Below, one piece after another: positions 37,706-46,570 of a stretch of DNA of 64,000 bases (its first letter is position 1; each line of letters starts with the position of its first letter). The DNA comes from Gordonia alkaliphila. GTDB taxonomy: Bacteria > Actinomycetota > Actinomycetes > Mycobacteriales > Mycobacteriaceae. The notes under the pieces were generated by a model. That model searched no databases. It was not told the DNA's origin and saw nothing but the letters and a program-made list of their open reading frames with translations. The DNA lies in the NCBI RefSeq assembly GCF_023017165.1, contig NZ_JALKBW010000001.1, forward strand, positions 62,001-126,000. The letters run 5' to 3'. Made by a program: the position numbers and the translations under genes.

Positions 37706-38554
37706 TCAGTCGAGGGGCTGCAGACCGCGGCCGACCGTGACGCCGACGGCGCCGCGGCCGACGTGAATGCCGAGCACCGGGCCCAACTCCACCACCAGCG
37801 ACGACGTCACGTTCGGCAGCCGATCCACCACGCTCTGGTGCACCTGCACCGCCAGCTCGGGCGCGTGGCAGTGCTGGATCGCCACCGTCACCTCGTCGGA
37901 GCCCACCGACTCGACGATGGTGTCGACCATCTTCTTGACGGCCTTGGTCATGGTCCGCTGCCGCTCGAGCAGGGCGAGCACGCCGTCGGACATCTGCAGG
38001 ATCGGCTTGATCGACAGCGCCGACGCCAGCAGATGGCCCGCGGTGCTGATCCGGCCGCTGTTGCGCAGGTTCTCCAGGGTCTGCACGCACATCAACGACT
38101 CGGCGGTCGCCGCGGCGCGCACCGCCGCCTCGTACACGGCATCGCGGTCGGCGCCGGCCTCGGCCGCCTGCGCGGCCGCCAGCACGGTGAGCCCGACGGA
38201 CACCCCGGCGGCGCGGGAGTCCACCACCCGCAGCACGTCACCCAACTCCTCGGCCGCCAACCGCGCTGCCGCCCACGTGCCCGACAGTCGACGGGACATG
38301 TGCACGGCCACCACGCCGTCGCCGTCGCTGCGTTCGAGGGCCTCGCGGTAGGCGTCGATGAGGTCCTGTGGGTTCGCACCGGAGGTGGTGGCGCCCGGCG
38401 TGGAGATCACGTCGCTGGAGATGTCGTCGACACCTTCGAGATACTCGGTGCCGTCGGGCATGCTCACATGCAGCGGGACCTGCACGATTCCGTAGCGGTC
38501 GGCCAGTGACGCGGGCAACCGCGACGACGAGTCGGTGACGACGATGACAGGCAC
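37706..38554 (-). CDS. DegV-family fatty acid-binding protein (FakB-like)
   Basis: Binds a fatty acid and, in Gram-positive bacteria, presents it to the FakA kinase for phosphorylation. The 282 residues have the DegV fold: TDSSSRLPASLADRYGIVQV at the start, GATTSGANPQDLIDAY (Ser/Thr near the acyl carboxylate), MSRRLSGTWAAARLAA and RISTAGHLLASALSIKPIL. A DAK2-domain protein resembling FakA is encoded at 48.8 kb. It is 9 nt downstream of octT, so it is the last gene of that operon. Confidence 0.88.
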   Translation of the reverse strand: MPVIVVTDSSSRLPASLADRYGIVQVPLHVSMPDGTEYLEGVDDISSDVISTPGATTSGANPQDLIDAYREALERSDGDGVVAVHMSRRLSGTWAAARLAAEELGDVLRVVDSRAAGVSVGLTVLAAAQAAEAGADRDAVYEAAVRAAATAESLMCVQTLENLRNSGRISTAGHLLASALSIKPILQMSDGVLALLERQRTMTKAVKKMVDTIVESVGSDEVTVAIQHCHAPELAVQVHQSVVDRLPNVTSSLVVELGPVLGIHVGRGAVGVTVGRGLQPLD

Positions 38555-38563
38555 CCCTACAAC

Positions 38564-39334
38564 TTAGCCGGAGCGCTCAACCTCGCTCGCGCCGCCCGGG
38601 AGCTGTGCGGCCACCGCGGGCGCGACCAGCTCGGCGATCGCCGCGTGGGTGCGCAGGCCCCAGTGGATGCCGTCGGGGTTCATCGTCTCCGGCGCGTCGG
38701 TGAAATCGACGGAGGTGATCGGGAAGAAGTCGACCACCGCCAGGTCATGCTCGTGCGCCCACCGCTCGATGGCCGCACTGGTCGGCACGCGCCCCGGATG
38801 GGCGTAGCCGTAGTACGGGCTCGCATGCGTGGGCGGCAGCGCGACGACGATCGGCAACTCCGGACGCAGGTGCGCCAGGGAGGCGCGCACCTTCTCGTAG
38901 TAGCCGACGGTCACCGCGGGCGGCAACGCCATCGGCCAGCCGAGCGACGACAGGCGCGGCTGCAGCCAGCCGTACGCGCCGCGCACCCGCTCGCGCAGGC
39001 TCGCGGGCCGCACGTAGCGGATCTGTTCGCGCAGCGCCGTCGGCAGCGGCGACGGCAACGAGTCCATCCCGCCGTACGCCAGCACCACCACGTCGGCCGT
39101 GCTCAGGTCTGACCACAGGCGCGGATCCTGGGTCACCGCCCACCAGATGTCGCGGCTGGTCCACCCGATGCGCGCGTGCAGCTCCACGTGGCGCCCCAGC
39201 GCGGCACCGACCCGGTTGGGCCAGATCTGCGGGTCGTGCGCGGCCAGCCCGCCGACCGGCCCATAGAACGACAGTGAGTCCGCGAGCACCAGGATCGATC
39301 CGGGTTCGCAGCCCGGCGCGGTCTCCGGGCTCAC
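38564..39334 (-). CDS. octT: SGNH-type octanoyltransferase (OctT-like)
   Basis: In mycobacteria OctT moves an octanoyl group onto diglucosylglycerate, a precursor of methylglucose lipopolysaccharide (MGLP). The 256-residue protein has SGNH hydrolase features: VLADSLSFYGPVGG (Ser in block I), VVVLAYGGMDSLPSPLP (block III) and NPDGIHWGLRTHAAIA (Asp and His of block V). The GTG start overlaps the gpgP stop (GTGA). Adjacent GpgP is also an MGLP enzyme, which supports this specific name; without that context it would be called only an SGNH hydrolase. Confidence 0.82.
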   Translation of the reverse strand: MSPETAPGCEPGSILVLADSLSFYGPVGGLAAHDPQIWPNRVGAALGRHVELHARIGWTSRDIWWAVTQDPRLWSDLSTADVVVLAYGGMDSLPSPLPTALREQIRYVRPASLRERVRGAYGWLQPRLSSLGWPMALPPAVTVGYYEKVRASLAHLRPELPIVVALPPTHASPYYGYAHPGRVPTSAAIERWAHEHDLAVVDFFPITSVDFTDAPETMNPDGIHWGLRTHAAIAELVAPAVAAQLPGGASEVERSG

Positions 39335-40062
39335 TGCACGCCCGGATCGGCGGTGTCGGGCGCGTGGTTCCACACGTCCAGGGCGTTCCAGACGTCCAGC
39401 CGCCAGGTCGGCTTCTCGCCGGGCAAGCTGTGGCCGGACAACTGCACCCAGCTCGTGTTCGCCAGACCCCCGAGCACCGGCCAGTTGGCGACCGGCAGAT
39501 CCAGCAGGCGGGCGGTCATCGCGGCGATCACGCCGCCGTGCGCCACCAGCACCACGGGCGATTCCGGGCGGTCGCCCTGGCCCCAGTCGCGGATCTCGTC
39601 GACGAGTTCGGTCACCACCGGCACGGCGCGGGCGGCGACGTCGACGCGACTCTCCCCGCCGGGCGGGGTCCACGTGGCGTCGTCGCGCCAGATACGGCGC
39701 GCCCCCGGCATGGCGGCGTCGACCTCGTGATGCGTCAAGCCCTGCCAGTAGCCCAGGTGCGTCTCACGCAGGCGCGAATCGGTGATGACGTCCAGACCGG
39801 TCTCGGCGCCGAGCGCCAGCGCGGTGTCGTAGGCGCGGTTGAGATCCGACGACAGGATCATCCGCGGCGAGCGGGCCGCCAGGACCTTGGCCGCGCGGGC
39901 GGCCTGCGCCACGCCGGCCTCGGACAGTTCGGTGTTCAGGTGTCCCTGCATGCGACGGGCGACGTTGTATTCAGTCTGCCCGTGGCGGAACAGGACGAGC
40001 CGCCGCACGATCGGCGTGAGGCGCTCGACGCTGGTGTCTCCCTCATCGGGCCCGAAACTCAT
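39331..40062 (-). CDS. gpgP: Glucosyl-3-phosphoglycerate phosphatase (histidine phosphatase family)
   Basis: Removes phosphate from glucosyl-3-phosphoglycerate to give glucosylglycerate in MGLP synthesis. The 243 residues have the phosphohistidine motif LFRHGQTEYN (His27), the second RETHLGYWQGL segment with the catalytic Glu, and the distal His in VAHGGVIAA. Family members were earlier labelled phosphoglycerate mutases; the position between octT and rsfS is the same as in M. tuberculosis and supports GpgP. The start overlaps the rsfS stop by ATGA. Confidence 0.85.
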   Translation of the reverse strand: MSFGPDEGDTSVERLTPIVRRLVLFRHGQTEYNVARRMQGHLNTELSEAGVAQAARAAKVLAARSPRMILSSDLNRAYDTALALGAETGLDVITDSRLRETHLGYWQGLTHHEVDAAMPGARRIWRDDATWTPPGGESRVDVAARAVPVVTELVDEIRDWGQGDRPESPVVLVAHGGVIAAMTARLLDLPVANWPVLGGLANTSWVQLSGHSLPGEKPTWRLDVWNALDVWNHAPDTADPGVQ

Positions 40063-40457
40063 GCCTCGTCCGTGTCGGAACCACCGGCGGCAGCCTGCTC
40101 GAGGCCCTCGATCTCCACGATCGGGCCGTCGGCCCAGAGTCGCTCGATGCCATAGAACTCGCGCTCATCACCGTGCTGCACGTGGATCACGACATCGCCG
40201 TAGTCGAGCAGCGCCCAGCGACCCTCGCGGGTGCCTTCGCGGCGCAGCGGCTGGTGGCCGGCCTCGCGGAGGCGATCCTCGATCTCCTCGGTGATCGCGT
40301 TGACCTGACGTTCGTTGTCGGCCGAGGCGATCAGGAACAGGTCGGTGATCACCAGCAGTTCGGAGACGTCGATGACGACGACGTTCTCGGCCTTGCGGGC
40401 GGCGGCGGCGTGGGCGGCGATCGTCGCCAGCGCGCGTGCCTCTTGGGTAGCGGTCAC
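40059..40457 (-). CDS. rsfS: Ribosomal silencing factor RsfS
   Basis: Binds L14 on the 50S subunit and blocks joining with 30S under starvation. The 132 residues include [20 protein letters not shown] and the family signature [15 protein letters not shown], then [23 protein letters not shown] start at 40455-40457 with AAGGAA 6 nt upstream. Overlaps nadD and gpgP by 4 nt each, so it sits in one translationally coupled chain nadD-rsfS-gpgP-octT. Confidence 0.94.
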   Translation of the reverse strand: MTATQEARALATIAAHAAAARKAENVVVIDVSELLVITDLFLIASADNERQVNAITEEIEDRLREAGHQPLRREGTREGRWALLDYGDVVIHVQHGDEREFYGIERLWADGPIVEIEGLEQAAAGGSDTDEA

Positions 40458-41107
40458 GTGGTTTCCTTTCGATACAGGCCGTGTTTGCTGATGTACTGGA
40501 CCACCCCGTCGGGCACCAGATACCAGACCGGGCGGCCCTCCCGGGCCCGAGCACGACAGTCCGTGGACGAGATCGCCAGAGCGGGGATCTCCATGGTCTG
40601 CAGCGCGTCGGCCGGCTTGGTCGCCAGATAGTCGTCCAAATGCGAAGCGTCGAGGGCGTATCCGGGTCGCGAGACCCCGATGAAGTTCGCCAGCTCGAAT
40701 AATGCTTCCCAATTCTGCCAGGTCAGAATGGTCTCCAGCGCATCGGCTCCGGTGATGAAGAAGAGTTCATCGTCCGGGTACTCGCGGCGCAGGTCGCCGA
40801 GGGTGTCCACGGTGTAGGTGATGCCGGAGCGGTCGATGTCGACCCGGCTGACGGTGAAGTCCGGGTTCGACGCGGTCGCAATGACCGTCATCAGATAGCG
40901 GTGCTCGGCCGGGGACACCGACCGGGAGACGCCGCCGTCCTCGGTGCCTTCCTTCTGCCAGGGTCGTCCGGTCGGCACGAAGATCACCTCGTCGAGGCCG
41001 AACCGGTGCGCCACTTCGCTGCCCGCGACCAGGTGTCCGTTGTGGATCGGATCGAAGGTGCCGCCCATGACACCGATGCGGCGCGGGGTGTACGGCACGT
41101 CGGACAT
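40454..41107 (-). CDS. nadD: Nicotinate-nucleotide adenylyltransferase
   Basis: Converts nicotinate mononucleotide and ATP to nicotinic acid adenine dinucleotide in NAD synthesis. The HxGH-type motif [11 protein letters not shown] (15-25) and the [13 protein letters not shown] motif (variant of ISSTxIR) are present. Length 217 from ATG at 41105-41107; the upstream open frame lacks conserved residues. The pairing with rsfS is widespread. Confidence 0.94.
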   Translation of the reverse strand: MSDVPYTPRRIGVMGGTFDPIHNGHLVAGSEVAHRFGLDEVIFVPTGRPWQKEGTEDGGVSRSVSPAEHRYLMTVIATASNPDFTVSRVDIDRSGITYTVDTLGDLRREYPDDELFFITGADALETILTWQNWEALFELANFIGVSRPGYALDASHLDDYLATKPADALQTMEIPALAISSTDCRARAREGRPVWYLVPDGVVQYISKHGLYRKETT

Positions 41108-41151
41108 GGATGCAGAGCTTACGCGGGCCGGATGCGCCCCCGCGCCGGGCA

Positions 41152-42603
41152 TCACACCGGCAGCAGCTTTCCGATCACCTGACCGAGTTGTTCGGCATTG
41201 CGGCATTCGTACATCTCGATCACCTCGCCGTACCGGCCGGCGATGGAGTCGCCGGTGTCCCAGTTCTCTCGGCGCTCCGGATTGAGCCAGTACGCGTTGC
41301 GCACCCGATCCCGCAGCGCCGCAAGCGCATCGACGCTCGACAGCGCGTAATTGTTGCGCGCGTCGCCCAGGATCAGGAGGGCGCCGCGATGGGTCAGCGA
41401 GTCGAGGTAGTGCTCCACGAAGCCGCGCAGCATGTGCCCGTAGTCCGAATGACCGTCGCGCGTGCTGATCCGCGCCTCACTGAGCATGGTGGTCATCCGC
41501 TCGCCGAACTGGTCGTCGGCGTTGGACCGGTCGAAGTAGTCGGTCACCTCGTCGACGGTGTCGACGAACGCGAACACCCGCACGTTCGAAAACTGTTGGC
41601 GCAGTGCGTAAACCAGCTGCAGGGTGAACGAACTGAACCCGGAGACCGAACCGGAGACGTCGCAGATCACCACCAGTTCGGGCTTGCCGGGACGCGGCTT
41701 GCGGCGCCGCAGGTCGATCGGCACGCCGCCGGTCGACATCGACGCCCGCAGCGTGGAACGGATGTCGACGGCGCCGCGGTTGTTGCGTCGTCGACGGAAC
41801 TCCAGCTTCGCCGCGAGCAGCCGGGCGATCGGGTCGATGGTGCGCCGCAGTTTGACCATGTCCTGGGGGTTGGCCGAGAAGAAGTCGATCTGCTCGGGCA
41901 GCTTCGGCACCGCGTACGCGGCCACCTCGTCGCGCCCGCGCAGCGCCGACATCCGACGCTGCACCTCGGTCTCCACCGCCGCCCGCAGCGCCAGCGTCGC
42001 ATCCCGCGCGGCCCGACGGGTCAACGCGTCCGTGCCGGCCCGCTCCCCCTCCTCGCGGGGGATGCCGGCCGCCATGGCGGCCGCGATCCGGGCGATCAGC
42101 GTCTGCGGCGAGATCGCCGACATCGCCTGGTACACCGAGAAACTCTCGCCGCGCGCCGACTCATATCGGCCCACCTCGTTGACGATGGCAGCCACCAGCT
42201 GATCGAAACGGCCGTCGGCGACGGCCTCCTCGTCGGCCAGGATCTCGGCGGTCAGCTCGCGCAGCGCCGCCACGTCCACCTCGCCGTCGTCGGTGCGCGG
42301 CACGTCGACCGCGCCGGCCCGTGCGCTGTGCCCCAACGGGAACCACAGCTCGAAGCAGAGGTCGAAGGTGTCGCGGTGCAGGTGATCGGACAGCAGCGTC
42401 GCGGCCAGCCCCTCCCGCAGGCTGGTGCGGTCGAGCAGGTCGAGCACTTCCATCGCCTGCCCGGCGTCGATCAGGTTCGACGGCCCCACCACGATGCCCC
42501 GTCCGCGCAGGTCCTCGACGAACCCGGTGAGGGTGTCGACCAGTTCCTGGGCGGAAGCCGCCTGTGGGAGAGCCGTGGAGGCGGGCCTGGCGGAGTCGGC
42601 CAC
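41152..42603 (-). CDS. VWA-domain protein (CoxE-like), partner of MoxR ATPase
   Basis: A 483-residue cytoplasmic protein whose C-terminal half is a von Willebrand factor A domain with the metal-binding MIDAS motif DVSGSVS (about residue 316) and later MIDAS residues. The N-terminal half is helical and Arg-rich ([20 protein letters not shown]). With MoxR-type AAA+ proteins, such partners act as chaperone pairs for metal-centre insertion or complex assembly. The gap to the MoxR gene is 1 nt. The same pair lies by proA in M. tuberculosis. Client unknown. Confidence 0.85.
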   Translation of the reverse strand: MADSARPASTALPQAASAQELVDTLTGFVEDLRGRGIVVGPSNLIDAGQAMEVLDLLDRTSLREGLAATLLSDHLHRDTFDLCFELWFPLGHSARAGAVDVPRTDDGEVDVAALRELTAEILADEEAVADGRFDQLVAAIVNEVGRYESARGESFSVYQAMSAISPQTLIARIAAAMAAGIPREEGERAGTDALTRRAARDATLALRAAVETEVQRRMSALRGRDEVAAYAVPKLPEQIDFFSANPQDMVKLRRTIDPIARLLAAKLEFRRRRNNRGAVDIRSTLRASMSTGGVPIDLRRRKPRPGKPELVVICDVSGSVSGFSSFTLQLVYALRQQFSNVRVFAFVDTVDEVTDYFDRSNADDQFGERMTTMLSEARISTRDGHSDYGHMLRGFVEHYLDSLTHRGALLILGDARNNYALSSVDALAALRDRVRNAYWLNPERRENWDTGDSIAGRYGEVIEMYECRNAEQLGQVIGKLLPV

Positions 42604-42604
42604 G

Positions 42605-43510
42605 TCAGTCCAGCTTCAGCTCGCGCACCGCGGTGAGCACGTCGGCGCGGTGCTTGAGGACCACGCCGAGCGTGCGCTTGAGCAGCGAGTCGGAGACCCG
42701 GCCGTCGTGCTCCTCGGGCGTGCCGGTCACCATGGCCAGCAACGTGTTGCCCCAGTCGATGGTCTCGGCCACCGACGGCTTCTTCCGGATGTCCAGGCCG
42801 CGCAGCACACCCACGATGCGCACCACCTCGGCGGCCAGGTTCTCCGGCAGATTCGGCACCCGGGAGGCGAGGATCTCGCGTTCGAGGTCGGCGTCGGGGA
42901 AGTCGATGTATAGGTACAGGCAGCGCCGCTTGAGGGCTTCGGAGAGCTCCCGGTTGGCGTTGGAGGTCAGCAACACGATAGGACGACGCTGCGCGACGAC
43001 GGTCCCCATCTCCGGGATGGTGATCGCGAAATCGGACAGGATCTCCAGCAGGAGGCCCTCCATGTCGACGTCCGCCTTGTCGATCTCGTCGATCAGCAGC
43101 ACGGTCGGCTCGGTACGAGAGATCGCCGTGAGGAGCGGGCGGGCCAGCAGGAACTCTTCGGAGAAGATGTCGTCTTTGGTGGCGTCCCAGTCGCGCTGAC
43201 CGGCCGCCTGAATCGCGAGGATCTGCTTGGCGTGGTTCCACTCGTACAGGGCGCGGGCCTCGTCGATGCCCTCGTAGCACTGCAAGCGCACCAGGTCCGC
43301 GCCGGTGGCGGCGGCGATGGCGCGGGCCAGCTCGGTCTTGCCGACGCCGGCCGGCCCCTCCACCAGCAGCGGCTTGCCGAGCCGGTCGGCCAGGTAGGTG
43401 GCGGTGGCGGTCGCCTCGTCGGCGAGGTAGCCGGTGGTCTTGAGCTTGGCCACCACGTCGGTCGTGCTCGTGAAGCTCGGCACGATGGCCTCTGCCGCGG
43501 CGGCGGTCAT
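42605..43510 (-). CDS. MoxR-family AAA+ ATPase
   Basis: AAA+ chaperone of 301 residues. Walker A GPAGVGKT (52-59), [17 protein letters not shown] typical of the APE2220/MoxR branch, Walker [12 protein letters not shown] and sensor [11 protein letters not shown] are intact. The start overlaps the proA stop by ATGA, and the VWA partner follows by 1 nt. Expected to work with that VWA protein in maturing an unknown enzyme complex. Confidence 0.92.
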   Translation of the reverse strand: MTAAAAEAIVPSFTSTTDVVAKLKTTGYLADEATATATYLADRLGKPLLVEGPAGVGKTELARAIAAATGADLVRLQCYEGIDEARALYEWNHAKQILAIQAAGQRDWDATKDDIFSEEFLLARPLLTAISRTEPTVLLIDEIDKADVDMEGLLLEILSDFAITIPEMGTVVAQRRPIVLLTSNANRELSEALKRRCLYLYIDFPDADLEREILASRVPNLPENLAAEVVRIVGVLRGLDIRKKPSVAETIDWGNTLLAMVTGTPEEHDGRVSDSLLKRTLGVVLKHRADVLTAVRELKLD

Positions 43511-44781
43511 GCCGGACGAACCTGTCCGTCGCCCCACACGATCCATTTCGACGAGGTGAGCTCGGGCAGCCCCATCGGGCCGCGGGCGTGCAGCTTCTGC
43601 GTCGAGATGCCGATCTCGGCGCCGAAGCCGAACTGCTCGCCGTCGGTGAACGCGGTGGAGGCGTTGACCATGACGGCGGCGGCGTCCACGCGGGCGGTGA
43701 AGTCGCGGGCCGCCGACGACTCACCGGTGATGATGGCTTCGGTGTGACCGGTCCCGTAGGTCTCGATGTGCTCGACAGCCGCGTCGAGGTCGTCGACCAC
43801 CTTCACGGCGACGTCCAGCGACAGGTACTCGGCGTGCCAGTCGTCCTCGGTGGCCGGCACCATGCCGGGCTCCTCGCCGTGCACGGTGACGCCCTGCTCG
43901 GTGAGCGCGGTGACGATCGGTGCGAGGGCGACGTCGGCGATGGCCTTGTCGATGAGCACCGTCTCGACGGTGTTGCACACGCTGGGTCGACGCGTCTTGG
44001 CGTTCACGATGACGCTGCGCGCGGTGTCCAGATCGGCGGCCGAATGGACATAGATGTGGCAGTTGCCCGAGCCGGTCTCGATGGTCGGCACCTTCGCGTT
44101 CTCGACGATGGCCGCGATCAGGCCGGCCCCACCGCGCGGAATCACCACGTCGACGAGGCCGCGCGCCTGGATCAGCGCGGTGACGCTCGCACGATCCTCG
44201 CTGGGCAGCAGCGACACCGCGTCCGGGTTGAGGCCGTGCTCGGCGACCACGCCACGCAGCACCTCGACGAGGGCCTTGTTCGAGCTGGCGGCCGACGACG
44301 AGCCGCGCAGCAGCACGGCGTTGCCCGCCTTGAACGAGATGCCGAAGCCGTCGACGGTCACGTTGGGCCGCGCCTCGTAGACGAAGCCGACCACGCCGAG
44401 CGGGACCCGCACCTGGCGCAGTTCCAGACCGTTGGGCAGGGTCTTGCCCTGCACCACCACGCCGACCGGGTCGGGCAGCGCCGCCACCTGGCGCAGGCCG
44501 CCGGTGATCCCGGCGACGCGCTCGGGGGTCAGGCGCAGCCGGTCCACCAGGGAGGCCTCGGTGCCTGCGGCTTCGGCGCGAGCCACATCGTCGGCGTTGG
44601 CGGCCAACAGCTCCGCGGCGGCGGCGTCGAGCGCATCGGCCGCGGCCAGCAGCACCTCGTTCTTGGTCGCCGTGGTCAGGGTGGCCAGTTCGCGGGCGGC
44701 CTTCTTCGCGGCCTGCGCCTGCGCGCGGACCACGTCGTCGACGGACTGCGCGTCGCGGATCTCCGGGGTGCTCACACTCAT
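43507..44781 (-). CDS. proA: Gamma-glutamyl phosphate reductase
   Basis: Second step of proline synthesis: NADPH-dependent reduction of glutamyl-5-phosphate to the semialdehyde. The 424 residues belong to the aldehyde dehydrogenase superfamily: [50 protein letters not shown] and the catalytic Cys in [15 protein letters not shown]. First gene of a long minus-strand operon (proA-moxR-VWA-nadD-rsfS-gpgP-octT-degV). It is also the last gene before the rearrangement point relative to M. tuberculosis. Confidence 0.95.
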   Translation of the reverse strand: MSVSTPEIRDAQSVDDVVRAQAQAAKKAARELATLTTATKNEVLLAAADALDAAAAELLAANADDVARAEAAGTEASLVDRLRLTPERVAGITGGLRQVAALPDPVGVVVQGKTLPNGLELRQVRVPLGVVGFVYEARPNVTVDGFGISFKAGNAVLLRGSSSAASSNKALVEVLRGVVAEHGLNPDAVSLLPSEDRASVTALIQARGLVDVVIPRGGAGLIAAIVENAKVPTIETGSGNCHIYVHSAADLDTARSVIVNAKTRRPSVCNTVETVLIDKAIADVALAPIVTALTEQGVTVHGEEPGMVPATEDDWHAEYLSLDVAVKVVDDLDAAVEHIETYGTGHTEAIITGESSAARDFTARVDAAAVMVNASTAFTDGEQFGFGAEIGISTQKLHARGPMGLPELTSSKWIVWGDGQVRPA

Positions 44782-44877
44782 GCGTCCAGGTTAGACGTCG
44801 ACGACGAGGGACCGCCGTCCGCGGTGGGCCGATCCGCACGTCGAGCGTTCTCGCCGGCGCCGGCGCCCCCACCACCC

Positions 44878-44902
44878 GACCAGCAGCCGCCGACCCACCC
44901 GT
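44878..44902 (+). repeat. Copy of a gene end: possible decayed paralogue in a 216-nt gap
   Basis: The 216-nt interval 44782-44997 has no convincing gene. Within it, 44878-44902 matches 45685-45709 (the last codons of the next gene) at 23 of 25 bases, and flanking CCCCACC-type sequence is also similar. The copy lacks the stop codon, reading on through GTCGAG. It may be the remains of a tandem copy of the PGQQY-repeat gene, or convergent Pro-rich sequence. Confidence 0.4.
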
Positions 44903-44997
44903 CGAGGCACGTCAACGCCTCCGGGCACGCCCTCAGCTGCGGGGCTGGAGGACGTGATCGACACGTCCGACGGCCGCCTTCGTGACATGATCGCGGG

Positions 44998-45711
44998 GTG
45001 AAGAAGATCGGTAAATGGCTCACCTGGTCCGGCCTCGCTATCGCCGTGGTGTCGGTGATCGTCGGCATCGTCCTCGCGGTCATCGGCCTCGGCAAGGTCG
45101 CCGACACGGTCAACGAGTCGTTTCGGGTCGACGGCCCGACCACGCACGTGGCCGAGGCGAATTCGAGCCTGTGGCTCTACGCCTCCGGCACCGGCAGCGT
45201 TGTTCCGAGCTGCTCCGCCGCCGGTCCCGCCACGGTCCAACAGAGCACGGCGTCCAGCGATACGTCCTTCGACTTCAACAGCGACAGGGTGACCATGTTC
45301 GGGAAGCTGCACTTCCCCGAGGCCGGCACCTACACGATCGACTGCGACACCGCCGGCGTGGTCGCCGGACCTGAGATCTCGGCGTCGAGCATCGTCACCG
45401 GCGCGGGCGGGATCCTGCTCGCCGTGTTCGGCGGCGGACTCGGCGGCCTGCTCCTGGTGATCGGCGTGATCCTGTGGGCCGTCGGCGCCAGCCGCGCCAA
45501 GAACGCTCCGCCGATCGCCTGGCAGCCCGACGCGCAGCAGTACCCGATGAGCGGCTACCCCGGACAGCCCAACCAGCAATACCCCGGCCAGCAATACCCC
45601 GGCCAGCAATACCCCGGCCAGCAGTACCCGAACCAGCCCGGCTATCAGCCCGGCGCACCGGACGCCTACCGGCCCCACACGCCCGACGAGCAGCCGCCGA
45701 CCAACCCGTAG
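44998..45711 (+). CDS. Two-helix membrane protein with C-terminal PGQQY repeats
   Basis: A 237-residue protein with a membrane helix at about 8-33, an extracellular domain of about 100 residues with cysteines in VVPSCSA and TIDCDTAG that could form a disulfide, a second Gly-rich helix (about 135-162), and a cytoplasmic Pro/Gln/Tyr-rich tail with four PGQQY-type repeats. Such tails occur in many actinobacterial membrane proteins of unknown function. The GTG at 44998 is the first start that keeps the N-terminal helix; no strong ribosome site is seen. No named family is recognised. Confidence 0.7.
   Translation: MKKIGKWLTWSGLAIAVVSVIVGIVLAVIGLGKVADTVNESFRVDGPTTHVAEANSSLWLYASGTGSVVPSCSAAGPATVQQSTASSDTSFDFNSDRVTMFGKLHFPEAGTYTIDCDTAGVVAGPEISASSIVTGAGGILLAVFGGGLGGLLLVIGVILWAVGASRAKNAPPIAWQPDAQQYPMSGYPGQPNQQYPGQQYPGQQYPGQQYPNQPGYQPGAPDAYRPHTPDEQPPTNP
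45574..45633 (+). repeat. 15-bp tandem repeat encoding QQYPG
   Basis: Three identical copies of CAGCAATACCCCGGC (45574-45588, 45589-45603, 45604-45618) and one diverged copy (45619-45633), all in frame in the tail of the two-helix membrane protein. Copy number is likely to vary between strains. Confidence 0.9.
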
Positions 45712-45731
45712 GCGCGCGGCCCCGCCGGGCG

Positions 45732-46505
45732 TCACCCCGCTGAACATTCCCCCAACGCTGCTGCCAGCGTGCGGCGCGAGGCTTCGTCGACCGCGAGCCG
45801 GTAGGCCGCCGAGACGGTCAGAAAGCCGATCGCGTACTGGCACCAGAAGCCGCGGAGTGCGGGCATCCACCGGCCCGGTTCGAGGTCGGACTTGGCCTGA
45901 TTGCTGGGCCCGTCGACGGCCAGCAGATTGGCCGGGTCATTCGCGAACGCCATCCGCCGCGGCGCCGGCCAGGCCCACGCGCCCATGTCCCATGCATAGG
46001 CCAGCGGCACCACGTGGTCGATCTGCACCTGCGCGGAGCCCGCTCCTCGCGCGAACGCGATCTCGCGTCCGCTGTACGGACTGCGCAGGCGGCCGGCGGC
46101 GACCGCGGCCGGACAGCTGGTCGTCGCGACCGACTTCGTGACCGCGAGATCGCGCCGAAGAATGTCGTTGCGGGTGTCGCAGCCGTTGCCGGCCGCGCCG
46201 ACGCCTCCGTGATCGGTCCATGCCTGGCCGAACGCCGAGCGTTGATAATCGACGGGCGGTCGCAGCCGAGCGGCCACCACGTGCAGTCCGGCCAACGCCG
46301 CGCGCGCCTGCGCGACCCGCTCGGCAGGCACCGACGGCGCCTGCCGCGGCGTCGGCAGACCGAGGCCGACGGCGACGAGCACCGCGGTCAGCGCGAACCC
46401 GACCAGCAGTGCCCAGTGCCGCCCGGTCAGCGGAATCCGGCCGTCGCGGCGCCGACGGCTCGCGGTGGTGATCCGTCGAGCGATGTCCTGCCGTAGTGCG
46501 CGCAT
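45732..46505 (-). CDS. Membrane-anchored HNH nuclease (GmrSD C-terminal/DUF1524-like)
   Basis: The 257 residues have a basic N-terminus, one membrane helix (about 31-50) and an exported domain with NGCDTRNDILRRDL, the HNH-type core IDHVVPLAYAWDMGA (162-176) and the conserved Asn/Lys stretch FANDPANLLAVDGPSNQAKSD. This arrangement matches the exported actinobacterial HNH endonuclease family related to the GmrSD C-terminal domain. It may degrade extracellular DNA; a role alongside ComEC is an open question. It lies in the lineage-variable junction between proA and recG. Confidence 0.82.
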   Translation of the reverse strand: MRALRQDIARRITTASRRRRDGRIPLTGRHWALLVGFALTAVLVAVGLGLPTPRQAPSVPAERVAQARAALAGLHVVAARLRPPVDYQRSAFGQAWTDHGGVGAAGNGCDTRNDILRRDLAVTKSVATTSCPAAVAAGRLRSPYSGREIAFARGAGSAQVQIDHVVPLAYAWDMGAWAWPAPRRMAFANDPANLLAVDGPSNQAKSDLEPGRWMPALRGFWCQYAIGFLTVSAAYRLAVDEASRRTLAAALGECSAG

Positions 46506-46570
46506 AGTGGGCCCCGGGATTTAGACGCGGCGGCCGCCGCTCCGGTTCCCGCGACACCCGCGGCCGCACC

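Noticed and set aside
36354-38090. Very long N-terminal extension of comEA up to 38090
   Set aside because: The added part lies over degV and the 65-nt inverted repeat and has shadow composition; the conserved ComEA sequence starts at 37484.
45574-45633. Tandem repeats resembling a CRISPR array
   Set aside because: The units are 15 bp, adjoining without spacers, and encode in-frame QQYPG.
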